A stretch of DNA of 64,000 nucleotides from Dipteronia dyeriana (taxonomy: Eukaryota > Streptophyta > Magnoliopsida > Sapindales > Sapindaceae). The position numbers were made by a program, and so were the translations under genes. Of this stretch, positions 11,114 through 21,763 are shown in pieces. Positions within the stretch are counted from its first letter, which is position 1, and each line of letters starts with the position of its first letter. The stretch lies in the NCBI GenBank assembly GCA_032871835.1, contig CM065300.1, positions 7,583,768-7,647,767 of the forward strand. The letters run 5' to 3'. The notes under the pieces are model-generated. The model did not search any database. It was not told the origin of the DNA and saw only the letters and a list, made by a program, of their open reading frames with translations.

Positions 11114-12501
11114 TAAGGATATTTAGATTTTAGTCCCTCTAATTTATATTTATCTGTGTTTGATCCACTAATTTTTAAAATTACTAAGTTCAGTCCACTA
11201 GTTCTCTGACAATACATATTCCAGTCATTACCGTCCAATTCCTTTAGAATTCCGTTGACTTCCATTAGGTCAACAATGGCAAGATGGAAAATGTGATAAA
11301 AGCTTCTAGAAGCATTTCATAAATAAGGGTAGATTTGGTATTTAATAATATAAAAAATAAATTACAATAATTAATATTACAATTTAATTAATTAAAACAT
11401 AAAAAAAAAAGAAATTAAAACCCTCATCGGACCACCACCACCTACAACCAACACCACCACCACCTCCAACCATCACCACCACCAGCAGCAACAAATCCAC
11501 ACCAACTCTGCCTCCAACAAACCCGTACTAACACTACCTCCAACCTTCCAATCTACCACCACCGGCTCCAATCCACCACAACCACCTTCAACCAACACCA
11601 CCAGACCACCACCAAATTCACACTGATTCATCATCATCATCACAGCGTGACTTTTCGATCACCATCACCGTTCAACCAAACCCATTCAACCACCACCACC
11701 GTCCAACCAAATCCATTCAACCCACCACCACAAGATCGAACTCCATTCACCAAATACACCATCACCACCATCACCATGACTATCATCATCATATCACTAC
11801 CAACAGCAGATCGAAACCCACCACCAACACACCACCAAATCGAAACCCATCACCAACTTTAACACCACCACTAGATCGAACTCCATTCATCCAAATCCAC
11901 CATCACCACCGTCACCATCATCATCATATCACCACCACCATCAAATCGAAACCCACCACCAACACCAACTCAACAGCCAAAAACCCTAATCTAAACCTAG
12001 AAACAAATCATAGAAACTTAACACCCGAATCAAGAGATCGGTCGTTGAGAAAGATGAGATGGAAAGAGAAAGAGAGAGAGAGAGAGAGGCGGTGAAAGAG
12101 AGATGAAGTTTGACTGATTTTTAGGTGATGAGAGAGAGAGATGAAAAACGGTCTAGAGGTAGAAGAAGATAAATGGGTGCATTTAGTATTGGGCTGGGGT
12201 TGATTAGGATAGGTGGGTGCATTTAGTATTTGGTTGGGTTGGTGTTAAATCTGATTTGTTATTATTTTTTTATTATTCATTTTTTAACATTTATATTTAT
12301 TTTAGAATTTATAAAATTGGAGGGTAAAAAGGTCTTTTTACAGGTGCCAGTTTTTATTAAGGGTGAAAGGGTCATTTTGCCCTCTGACATCGGCATTTCA
12401 CAGAAACCGTTACAAAATGACTGAACTTAGTAATTTCAAAATCTAGTGGACCAAACCTAGATAAACGCAAACTAGAGGGACTAAAATCTTAATATCCCTT
12501 A
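11114..12501. mobile_element. 1.4-kb element with ~95-bp terminal inverted repeats and an ACC-rich core
   Basis: The left end (TAAGGATATTTAGATTTTAG, then TCCCTCTAATTTATATTTAT) matches the reverse complement of the right end (12501 inward) for about 95 bases, down to ACTAAGTTCAGTC. Long inverted repeats like this occur in Mutator-type and similar non-autonomous elements. The target duplication is not clear. The core (about 11430-11990) is a C/A-rich block of ACC, CCA and CAC triplets, followed by AACCCTAATC and a GA tract near 12066-12090. No transposase is visible. The core may be captured gene sequence, but I cannot name a source. Confidence 0.6.
11430..11990. repeat. ACC/CCA/ATC-rich low-complexity block
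   Basis: About 560 bases dominated by ACCACC, CATCACC and ATCATC triplets with recurring segments such as AGATCGAACTCCATTCA. All long ORFs here are artefacts of the triplet composition. Confidence 0.7.
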
Positions 12502-13035
12502 TATATAAAACATATATGAATACATATTATGAACTTTGAATGGAAACATATATTTGGTTTTCAACGCTAACAAATTACATATGATTTCCAATGCAAATTA
12601 AAATGTTCAACGTTTCGACCACGGTGTCTTGGTCATATGTTTGGCTTTGCTCATTCAAAACCCAAAAATGTATACTTTTTTTTACTTGTAGTGTATCCAC
12701 AGTCACAGAGCTCAAAATTAGACATGGTGCACAATCTTTCACATCCCACCTCGCACGTTGTCTCTCCTTCAATAAATTCTCTCTTCTTCCTTGCAATATT
12801 ATATAAAATCACCGCACGAGGCATGCACATAAACATTTGCATTGCACCACAAAAACTTGAACACCAAACAAATAATAATAATAATGATCAATCAATCAAT
12901 TATTTGCATAAACAGTGTCATATTCATCGATACTTAGTTAATTATTTTTTTAGAAGATTAACAGGTCTATGTACTACCCTTTTCTTTTTTTCTTTTTTTT
13001 CTTTTTTTTCTTTTTTTTTTTCCTTGTTTGGGGTG
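12502..13035. other. Downstream region of the SEC14-like gene
   Basis: This region is 3' of the minus-strand SEC14-like gene. On the plus strand it has a pyrimidine tract at about 12980-13022 just beyond the stop codon, so the minus-strand transcript would carry a purine-rich start to its 3'UTR. No other gene is seen. Confidence 0.5.
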
Positions 13036-15168
13036 TTAAAACCGTTGAGATACGGACACGTGGCGGCGTCTGAGGTGGGGAGTGACGATGGAGATGAGAC
13101 CACCAAGTGGGGGCCGCATCTTTGACCGGTAAATCATCTCATCGTACGGCCTCCTATAGAATTTCAAAAACGGCAAGAACGACTCCCGAGATTTGTCGGA
13201 CTTGGCGCTGACGTGGCAGTCCTTCCTGAAAAACATGGCCGGTGATTGGAGGAATGAGGGGCGTGGGGTCCGAGGGTGAGAGATTTTGATATGGTCACCG
13301 CTCGTTGTTCGCTGCGGCAGTGGTGTAGATGGGAACAGGCTTTTCCTCGCCAGTCTAGGGTTCATGCTCCCACTCCCACGTGGCGTTCTGGCTGCGGGTG
13401 ATGCAAATGAGAGCGACCGGGCGTTCAGTGGAGAGATGATTGAGGGGCCTAGTGGGGAAGGGGTGGTGGGTCCTACTTTGGCTGATGACGTGTCGGTTAA
13501 TGTAAGATACCACGGTTTGAGTGAGTCAAAGTGGTGAGACACCGTGAAGGAAAATCTAGACGAAGAGCAGGATCCAATCTTAGCCGTTGATTGTATTGAC
13601 GAGGTATCGAATCGGAGGGACGAGGCTCGTGGGTATGCTGAGAAGTCACTGAACTCAAGTGACTCTTCAAAGTCTAGTGATGATACCACAATCGTGGCCG
13701 TTGATAGCTCAACAAACGGACGGACACCCTGCAATCACAAGATCACATGATCAATCCTATCAATATATGCAAATTATAGTATTTTTCAATACTATTATTG
13801 GTTCGACACTGTTTCAAATTTTAACTAGTTTTCACTAATTTAATTGATATGAATGGTATGAGAGAACCATTGTCCACATTTGTTATTTACATTTTTTTTA
13901 TTAATATCTTGATAATTTTTCAAAATAGTCCCTCAATCTCCTTGATACAAGTACCAACTTCTGGTAGAGCTTTTTAAATTGGTAGCCATAATCTATATTT
14001 AGGAAGACTATAATCCAATAATTTTGAAATCATCAATGCAAATGACAATGAGATTGATGGAGGTCCCACAAAAGAAAAGAAAATTGTAAACAAGATTTGA
14101 CTTGAGCTTGAAGACCATACTAGAAAAAGCAAAGCCTAAGATATGATAAGAGAGGAAATTTGGTACAAGTTGGCTGGCAAAACAGTAACAAACACTGCAG
14201 ATTTCTCAGATTCAAAACAGTATTAGACTTTTGCACTAAACAGGACAAATTTTTTGAAAAAAAATGTAGTTTTTATTTATCATAAAGCAGAAATTTGAAT
14301 TATATAATTTACCTTCCAGAGATAAGAGAAGAGAGAAGGTGGGTCGATGACAAAAGCCTTGTAAAGCCTTCCTGGGTAGTACTCAGCTACAATTTTCAGT
14401 GTTGTCAGCAGTAAATTCATAAAAGCCGATGCTGATCTGAAAAAGCCTGATTTTAAAAAAAGAAATCAAATAATTAGCATTATTATCAACAGTTTAAACA
14501 AAGCTTTTAATTCAAATTAATACTTTTTTTTATTAACTTTTTAATTAATTAGAATATTTAAAGCCTGACTAGTACAGACTTCAGAGAGTTGATATAATTT
14601 ATTTCAAGTCCTTCTATGCTGACAAAGCAAAAAATAAAAACAGAGATAAAAATAAAAACAAAAACCATTGATATTGACCAATTTCTGGGGAAAGTATAAT
14701 TTCAATTCCCGATAATACCCTTGCAAAATTTGGCCAATAATGAAGTAAAGTCGTAAAGACCTTGACATTTAAGGGGCACTCCGGACATTATCTGAACATT
14801 ATCTCAGAACCTGCCGGTGTTCCGACAAAGTTGCATACCCGGTCTCTCCCCACAGTTTTTATGCTGCTTTTGCGAAAAAAACAAACACAAGTGAAAATGA
14901 CACAAAAACCACCCCTCCCACGAACTTTCCTAAAGTTTTGTTGGTTTTTTAGAGGGCAATATGGTCAGACTCATAAATGAGGCTTACTTGCGTCGAACAG
15001 TAGAACAAACTGGTCCATGTTTTTTGACATGTTTCCAATGGCCACCTCCAGAGTAAATACCAGCAAACGAGTGAACCTATAATTTTTGCAAAAAATTAAA
15101 AATAAAATTAATATTTGTATCAGATTCTTTAATTTTCTTTCTTGGAATCAGGGAAGGAAAATCACAAG

Positions 15169-15201
<33 letters not shown>

Positions 15202-15709
15202 TGTTTTCTGTTTTGGGGTGGTCTTACAGTTTCTGTGAATGGAATTTCTGGTAATCTTGCTTGATCCTGAAAACCTGTACAAAAATAAAAAAGAAACACA
15301 AAACATTGGTCAATAATTTTCTCTCCATTTGTGAAGGAAGAAGAATCATTGATTATCAGAGAGTGGAGGTTTTATTTACCACAACAGGCCTGAAGTCTTC
15401 GTCGTGACCGGAAACGTAAGCGATCCCTTCAGTGATTTCAGCTGAGAACTCATCAGCTGTCAAGTTCTGATCTGCATTATTCAAATTGAACCAAGAGAAA
15501 AAAAAAACAATTAATTTAAAATTAAGAATAGAGAGTTTGTTCTTTATTTTGAATAAATGTGTACTTCAATGATTACTGGGTGCTTTGCTTTTAATGTTCA
15601 CTTTAACGCTCAAATTCAAAGGCCAAAACAAAAAAGAAAAAAGCAAGATTCCAGTATATCTAATCTTCTACAAGAAAACAAAAAGAAAAGAAGAAGCTAG
15701 TAACAATAG

Positions 15710-15765
<56 letters not shown>

Positions 15766-16267
15766 GGAGAGAGGGAGGGAGAGAGAGCAGAAAACAAGAA
15801 GAACAGAAAGAAGAAAAAAAATGTACCAATTCCGATATTCTCTCTCCAAGAAAGACAAGCACGTAAGTGCTTCGCAGCCTTCTTGACGCTATCACCTTTT
15901 GCTCTTAGAAACCGATCTACACAAGCGTTGTTGCAGAACTTCTCCTGTTAACAAACAGAGAAAGATACAAATTATGAAACCCTACTATTACAACACAGAA
16001 AAACAATCATGATGAGCTTTAGCTTAGTCATAGCTAGCTATAGGGTTCTTCATTAAACTACTTTTAAGCTGGAAAATTCTCCAACCCAGAACATCCCATT
16101 ATATATACATATATATGCACTGAAAATCAAGTAAGTAATGAGTGCGAAACAGTAAAGTACAGGAAACCCACCTGTTTGACAGAGAGTTGAGCTTGTTTTC
16201 TGAGAAGTTGAAGAACGGCTTCCACTCTCTCGTTGCCTTTCTGTTCTTGCACTTCTTTCTTCCCCAT
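13036..16267 (-). CDS. SEC14/CRAL-TRIO phosphatidylinositol-transfer-like protein (seven exons)
   Basis: A predicted 422-residue lipid-binding protein of the Sec14p-like family, whose members bind or exchange phosphatidylinositol and other lipids at membranes. Exons on the minus strand are 16267-16172, 15944-15827, 15471-15380, 15274-15228, 15076-14988, 14446-14313 and 13728-13036. All junctions are GT-AG and phases join without a stop. Residues 1-70 are the helical N-terminal part ([30 protein letters not shown]). About 85-240 are the CRAL-TRIO fold ([56 protein letters not shown]). After [10 protein letters not shown] a long Ser/Pro-rich tail runs to [11 protein letters not shown], with [18 protein letters not shown] and [13 protein letters not shown]. 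Exon 7 is clearly richer in GC than the surrounding DNA. The start is the only in-frame ATG of exon 1. The tail is longer than in compact members; its role is unknown. Confidence 0.88.
13729..14312 (-). other. Intron 6 of the SEC14-like gene
   Basis: A 584-base AT-rich intron between exon 6 (ending at LWK) and the large last exon (starting at GVRPF). Donor AAG|GTAAAT, acceptor TGATTGCAG. Nothing else is recognised inside. Confidence 0.85.
14447..14987 (-). other. Intron 5 of the SEC14-like gene
   Basis: A 541-base intron. The donor GCAA|GTAAGC follows LLFDA and the acceptor AAAATCAG precedes SFFRSA, with a split Ser codon. Small ORFs here are not supported. Confidence 0.85.
15170..15196. repeat. 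(TA)n microsatellite in SEC14-like intron 4
   Basis: A short TA tract between exons 4 and 5 of the SEC14-like gene. Confidence 0.8.
15481..15826 (-). repeat. SEC14-like intron 2 with a compound CA/TA/GA microsatellite
   Basis: Most of the intron between exons 2 and 3. At about 15709-15787 it holds a compound tract of CA, then TA, then GA repeats. A short ORF across it is low complexity. Confidence 0.8.
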
Positions 16268-16535
16268 TTAGAGAAAACGAGATAAAATTATATATATGTA
16301 TATTCTAAGTAATGATCTCAACAGAACACAACAAATATACCAAACTTCTTCTTCACGCAACCATTAAAAACTTGCACTTGCAATTCGCAAAGCAGCCTAT
16401 ATAGCAAGCAATAGTAGTAGGTCTGAGAGAAAAACAGAGAGAGAAACAAGAGAGAGTTGATATTGAAAATTGAAACTGGTGGGATGGTTTTCAAATAGAG
16501 AGAGAGAGAGACTGTGTGAAGAGGTTAGGCTTTAC

Positions 16536-16545
16536 CTATATATAG
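16536..16545 (-). promoter_or_regulatory. TATA box of the SEC14-like gene
   Basis: CTATATATAG lies about 270 bases before the ATG at 16267 on the minus strand. A CT-rich stretch follows on the transcribed side (16494-16512 on the plus strand reads GAGAGA), as in many plant 5' leaders. Position and context make it a good core-promoter candidate. Confidence 0.45.
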
Positions 16546-19500
16546 CAAACTGACGGCTATTAACGCCGTTATGTAGCAGACAAAAATATATTTTAAAAGA
16601 GTGTTTGCAGTTTGAGTTCGACGACGTCAAAACACAACACAACTCAACGGTGTGTTCCAGTCAATGCAAATGATATTTTTTATTTTTATTATTTTTGATA
16701 GCGATCACTAACGGAAAACGTCGGCTAAAGTTGACACTACCCGTTGCGATCTAATAATTACTTTCCCTTTTTTGCCCCCCAGCCCACACTGTGAGTCTGT
16801 GACCGACTGTGCGGTGTGTTTAATTTTTTTTTTAACAAATTCACTATGTACAGTATTTGTAGTATTTGTTGTTTGCTGTTAATTTGTTGTGCATCGAAAA
16901 TTATTAAAATGTCCTCATCGGGGTCGCATTTGTGGTACACAATCATTTATGGGAAATGGACTGCTAGCAAGCTAAAAGGCTGCAGTGAGCATGTGTCCAT
17001 TTTAATGAATCAAAAAAATTTATAAAGTACTTTGTGTTGTGGAACATGATGATGGGGCCTCTAAAGATCATCAAAATAATCACATATATCTCTTAGAATC
17101 CATTTCATAATAAATACACTTAACTTTTTCTAGTAAATATGATTTATAGTTCAATAATATGTTATCTGTTTTTTTATGTCAATATTGTGTGTTATAATAA
17201 TGTGGTAACTATGTGTTTCCATCTTTTATTGTAGATTATTGTTGTTATATGGTATATTTTCTTTTATCGTAATGCACCGGGCCGTTAAATATTTTAAAAA
17301 AAAAATCAATCTATAGGGGTTTTCATAATTTATAAAATGTAATTTGTGTATGGAATACTACTCCCACCTGGTAAGATTAATTAGACTCTACAAACACGGT
17401 CTGGAATACTACTCTCACTATCGGGAAGAGATTACATATTCATAATATAAATGTATTATACTTTTTAGAGTCCATATTAAATATATTGACCGTTGATACA
17501 TTGTAATATAATTTGTGTATGGTATTTTTTTTTATGGAATTGCATCGGATAGTTAGATGTTATTTTTAAAAATTAATCTATAAATAAGATTTCATAATAA
17601 ATAAAATGTCCGCTGATACACGGTATATGGAATATAATCTTGTTTTATCATAATATATCCGACCTTATATATCATTTTTTAAAATTAATCTATTTATAAG
17701 ACTTTGTATAAAATGAAATATCGGTCGCTGATACATTGTATCATGGTTTTTGTTTCAAAAATGTAAATGTTTTCTACTTTTTAAACTCCCTACTAAATAA
17801 AATGACCTTTGATACTTTATAATATAATTTGTTTAGAAAAAAAAAAAGGGTTTGTGATCATAACACATGTGTCTATTAATAACAGAAATTACTAAATCAT
17901 GTAATGATGTTCTTCAATAAAAAATTAAAAAAAAATGCAAAATATTCTCTATTAACTTAGAATACTAATATCTGTCTTGTTTTTCATTCTCAAAAAATAC
18001 TTTTTAAGGTACTCTATCATCAAACGTATTTTTAAATTTAAAGAAATAAAATTCCTATTTTCGATTGGATAAAATTCCTTTGTTAATACAATTCAAAGCA
18101 TGCTTGCAGCGTTAATGGAGAATGGTCAATGTCTAGTTTGGGTAAATCCATGCATGGAATACTTAGGATTAATTAACTAGACACTAATTATTCAATAATT
18201 ATAATTATAGTTTTGTGATGTTTGAGTAAACTCACAAGTCACAAGTCACAAAACATTGTAATATATAAATATAAATATTTTTATAAATAATATAAATAAA
18301 AAAAACACAAAATCCAACAAGTCAAAACCTTGATATTTGTCTTCCACCCAATATCAAATTATGGTCCAACTCCGTTGTTCATACGGCGGAGACTTTTCCC
18401 ACGCTTGCCTTGCCACGTCACCACCATGTCCCGGACATTCTCCACGTGTAACTCTTTTTTTTTTCCCAAGTATTTTTATTTAAGCACTAGTTCATAGTTA
18501 CTCTTAATTCTTATCTTATTATAACTCAAATTCTATTAATTTAATTTGTTTTTGTTCCTACATTTGAAAGTCAAAGATATTGTTGCAATGTTTAATTGCT
18601 ACGAGAATCCATACAATAATTAATTGTGAGCTTATGTACATTCATTAATTTTAAGGGTCTTACCAATCTTGTGATTAAAAAATTAAGTGGTTTTCAACAT
18701 TTGTAAAAAAAACTTGTATTATTGTTTTTTTTTTCCAAATTATTGCAATTATTTTGGACATTTGGGGAAGAAAATACGATTCAAATTTACATAATGATGT
18801 TGTATGTGTAACGGACAAATCACTAGGTCAATCCCGTATGATTTAAAAGAAAGGATTTCTTAATATTGTGAAATCTCTTCAAACTTCTCTCAACACTGTT
18901 ACAAATAATATCATATGATCTACTTAGATTGGGTCAAACCAAACCAACTCAAATTGTTAAGAGAATCTATATAACTATATAAGGATAGTTATCAAATAAA
19001 AGTAAATTAATAGTTTTATAGATCTTTATAAGAAGGATTTTCTTAGAAATAAAGATTGGATAAATGGTAAGTCTCTCCCAAGTTACATCTACATCCACGT
19101 TAACGGGATCATAAGTTTGAGTTACATCACTCTTTCCAATTTAAAAATATTATAATAGTTCCAAAAGAGAAAAATCTTTTATATAACTAAAAGGATATAT
19201 TAATTATTTTAAAAAGTACTAATTAAAAAATTCTTTTTTTACACAAATACAGTACACAGTTTTTTTTTTAAAAAAAAAACAATATAATACACATTTTTTC
19301 TTGTTTGTTGAAAAAATAATTAAAAAAATTATAATTATTTTCAGCCTATAACATATACCATTTTACCAATATAGTTCATAAACAATTTTTTTATTAAAAA
19401 AAAACTATTCATCCATTTATTTATGTTTATATTATCTATCTGTTTAAATAGAGAATTTAATTTTTTTAAACTTTTTATTATTAGTAGAATTCTAACCATT

Positions 19501-19972
19501 CTAAAACTTAATTAAATAGTAAATTAGTTCAGTTTTATACTCTCGAACGTCGTATTAATCACTTCTTTTTTATCTATAATTTTATTAATACATTTTTTTT
19601 TAAATAAAATACTTAATTAAAACGAAAAAAAAAAAGAAAAAAAAAAGAGAGGGAATAATAATATATATCTCCCATGGCATTAAAAGGCAAAAAGGGTCCT
19701 CATAAGTCAACTTTTGGGGTACTAAAAGATGTGTGCAAAATGAATAATACCTGACAACCTCAGTTTTATGCCTCTGCGAATCGCTAATAATAAAAAACGA
19801 CTCTGTCCTTCACACGCTCGACGGCGCGTGTCTTCTTTAAGTAATTAAGTGAAAGGCAATTACCGAGAAGATCCTAGTTTTTTTTTTTTTTTAAGATGTT
19901 TATGACTTTTACAATAGTTATCAAATTGGTCCTTAGATTTTTTCCAAGTGTAAAATTAGTTCTTCTAACTAA
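16546..19972. other. Intergenic region with a diverged repeat array
   Basis: No gene recognised. Around 17255-17830 there are several diverged repeat units with recurring segments such as AATCTATAxATAAG and GCTGATACATTGTA. The segment 19890-19972 resembles the sequence near 21840-21960 and continues after the Harbinger element at 20760, so an older repeat was split by that insertion. The rest is AT-rich DNA with homopolymer runs. Confidence 0.45.
17255..17830 (+). repeat. Diverged tandem-like repeats of about 110-130 bases
   Basis: Three or four units share, in order, a T-run, TTATCGTAATGCACCGG-like sequence, AATCAATCTATA, a TTTCATAATxxATAAAATG segment and GCTGATACATTGTAATATAA. Units begin near 17255, 17520 and 17630, with a remnant near 17780. 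They are too diverged to give exact boundaries by eye. Confidence 0.4.
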
Positions 19973-20333
19973 GGAGTCGTTTGTTTTTTTATCTAAAAAC
20001 TGAATAGTCCTGAATTTTTCTAATGACTTAATAGAGACTGAAATCTGAACCTGAATGACATGTTTGTTGTTTTTTCTCACATATTAACATATTGTCAACA
20101 TTTTTATTTTTTTAAAGTAAAATTGTCTGAATATAAGTAATTTTACATTTATACCTATGTTAAACAATCATACGTATAATATGGAACAAAAACAATCCAA
20201 AAATAATAATTATATATGAACACATATGATCATGATCTTCATATTTGATTACAAACAAACTTCATTTTTCTAAGAAAATAAAATATTTAAAAAAAATAAA
20301 AATAAAAAAGACATAAGAAAAACTAGAACAAAA

Positions 20334-20391
<58 letters not shown>

Positions 20392-20756
20392 CATAATATT
20401 ATAATAAAGTATCGATATTAAATACCAATATGCAAAGTGATTATGGTTATTTTTTATTTTTAAAGCTATTTAAAATAAGTAATATATTAAAATAAAGATT
20501 TTTATACGATATGTAATTTTGATGAAATTGGAAATATGTTATATATAGGGGATAGTATCAGAAGAAAAGATTTTAGATTGCATTTAATCCAATTCAGTGA
20601 TTTGCAATTAAGTTAGAAGTCGGAATTTTTTACTTTTTATTTTAAGTTGTTTTTTAGGATTTTTAAGTTGTTTAACCACTTAAAAAAACAAACAAAACAA
20701 CTAAATAATTATGATTCAGTTCCATTAAGTTTTAAGTGGAAAAAACAAACTGCCCC
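19973..20756. mobile_element. PIF/Harbinger-type MITE, copy 1, TSD TAA
   Basis: The left end GGAGTCGTTTGTTTTTTT and the right end (reverse complement GGGGCAGTTTGTTTTTTCC) form imperfect inverted repeats. TAA flanks both sides (19970-19972, 20757-20759), the usual target duplication of Harbinger elements. There is no transposase. About 430 bases of its left part are closely similar to 63536-64000. It contains a long (TA)n tract at 20341-20389. Confidence 0.75.
20341..20389. repeat. (TA)n microsatellite inside the Harbinger MITE
   Basis: About 49 bases of TA repeat. The second copy of this MITE has only about 12 bases at the same place, so the tract expanded (or shrank) after the copies separated. 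Confidence 0.85.
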
Positions 20757-20759
20757 TAA

Positions 20760-21139
20760 GTTTCGTCAGTCAACTTTAACTGTGTAGGGGTAACAGTGTA
20801 CTTTACTCCTATAATATAATAATGACACATGCACAGTTTTTTATAACACTTATATTTTAATTTATTTTATATGTGGGTTTTGATTTTTAAATAATTTTGA
20901 CAACAATGCTTATATAATATTAACAAAACAAAAAAACAATTATATAAAAATGGTAAAAGACTAAATTGTGAATGAATAATAACTAAGAGTATAATTGGTA
21001 TTGTTTTATTAAAATATTTGTAGATTTTTTTAGAAAAATTTAATTAAAAAAGGTACAACTTATGTTTCATTAATAACATTTTTTAAATTTAAATTGAATT
21101 TAATACACAAAATGCAATTTTTGTTTGCTATAATACAAA
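20760..21139. other. Intergenic, AT-rich remnant of an older repeat
   Basis: The first ~70 bases continue the repeat interrupted by the Harbinger MITE. Otherwise AT-rich with no recognised feature. Confidence 0.4.
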
Positions 21140-21763
21140 TAGGGGTGGACACAGAAACCGAAACCGAAACCAAATTGAACTGAACCAAACCAAAAAATGA
21201 TGTTTGGTTAGGTTCATAGCTTCTATTCGTTCAAACCAATTTGAAATTTGGAAACCGATTTGAATTCAGTTCGGTTTAGGTTTAGGACATACAAAACCGA
21301 ACCGAACCGAATTATCTTAAATTAATTGTTTTGTAATGTCGAATTTTATTATAGACTATTTGTTGACTTCTATTTTATAGAAGTTATGAATATTTTACAT
21401 TTTGATTGAATATATAAACAAAATATGATTGAAATTTTAGATTTTGATTGAAATTTGAGTTGTAATTTGTTGAAATTAATTTTTACATATTATGTTTTCT
21501 TAAAAAAGTTTAAGCATAAATGCCAAAATGCAACTTAAAGGCCCAAAAAATAATAATAAAATTATTAAAAAAAACTTCAAAACCCATTAAACCCAAAACC
21601 GAATTGAACCGAACCGAACAAAACAAAAGGTAAAAGTGTTCAGTTCAATTCGGTTTTCATGTTCAAAATGGTTCAAACCGATTCATATTTTTAAAAATTG
21701 AATATATGTCGGTTCAATACGGTTTTGACCGAACCGAACCGAATCGAACCATGTTCACCCCTA
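21140..21763. mobile_element. hAT-like non-autonomous element with ACCGA repeats
   Basis: The ends are TAGGGGTGGACAC and GTTCACCCCTA, an inverted repeat of the type seen in other elements of this window. Close to both ends the motif CCGAACCGAACC or its relatives repeats (for example 21160-21200, 21290-21310, 21595-21620, 21728-21750). Candidate 8-bp duplications (AATACAAA and AATATGAT) match at only five positions, so age or another boundary is possible. No protein is encoded. Confidence 0.6.

Noticed and set aside
11647..11862. Thr/Pro/His-rich ORF
   Set aside because: Pure triplet-repeat composition inside a transposon-like element.
12637..13125. 162-codon plus-strand ORF
   Set aside because: Low-complexity Phe/Ser tract from T/C runs, overlapping the antisense end of the SEC14-like gene. 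No family features.
13286..13750. Plus-strand ORFs antisense to SEC14-like exon 7
   Set aside because: The minus-strand frame has clear family motifs and splice joins. The plus ORFs are its shadows.
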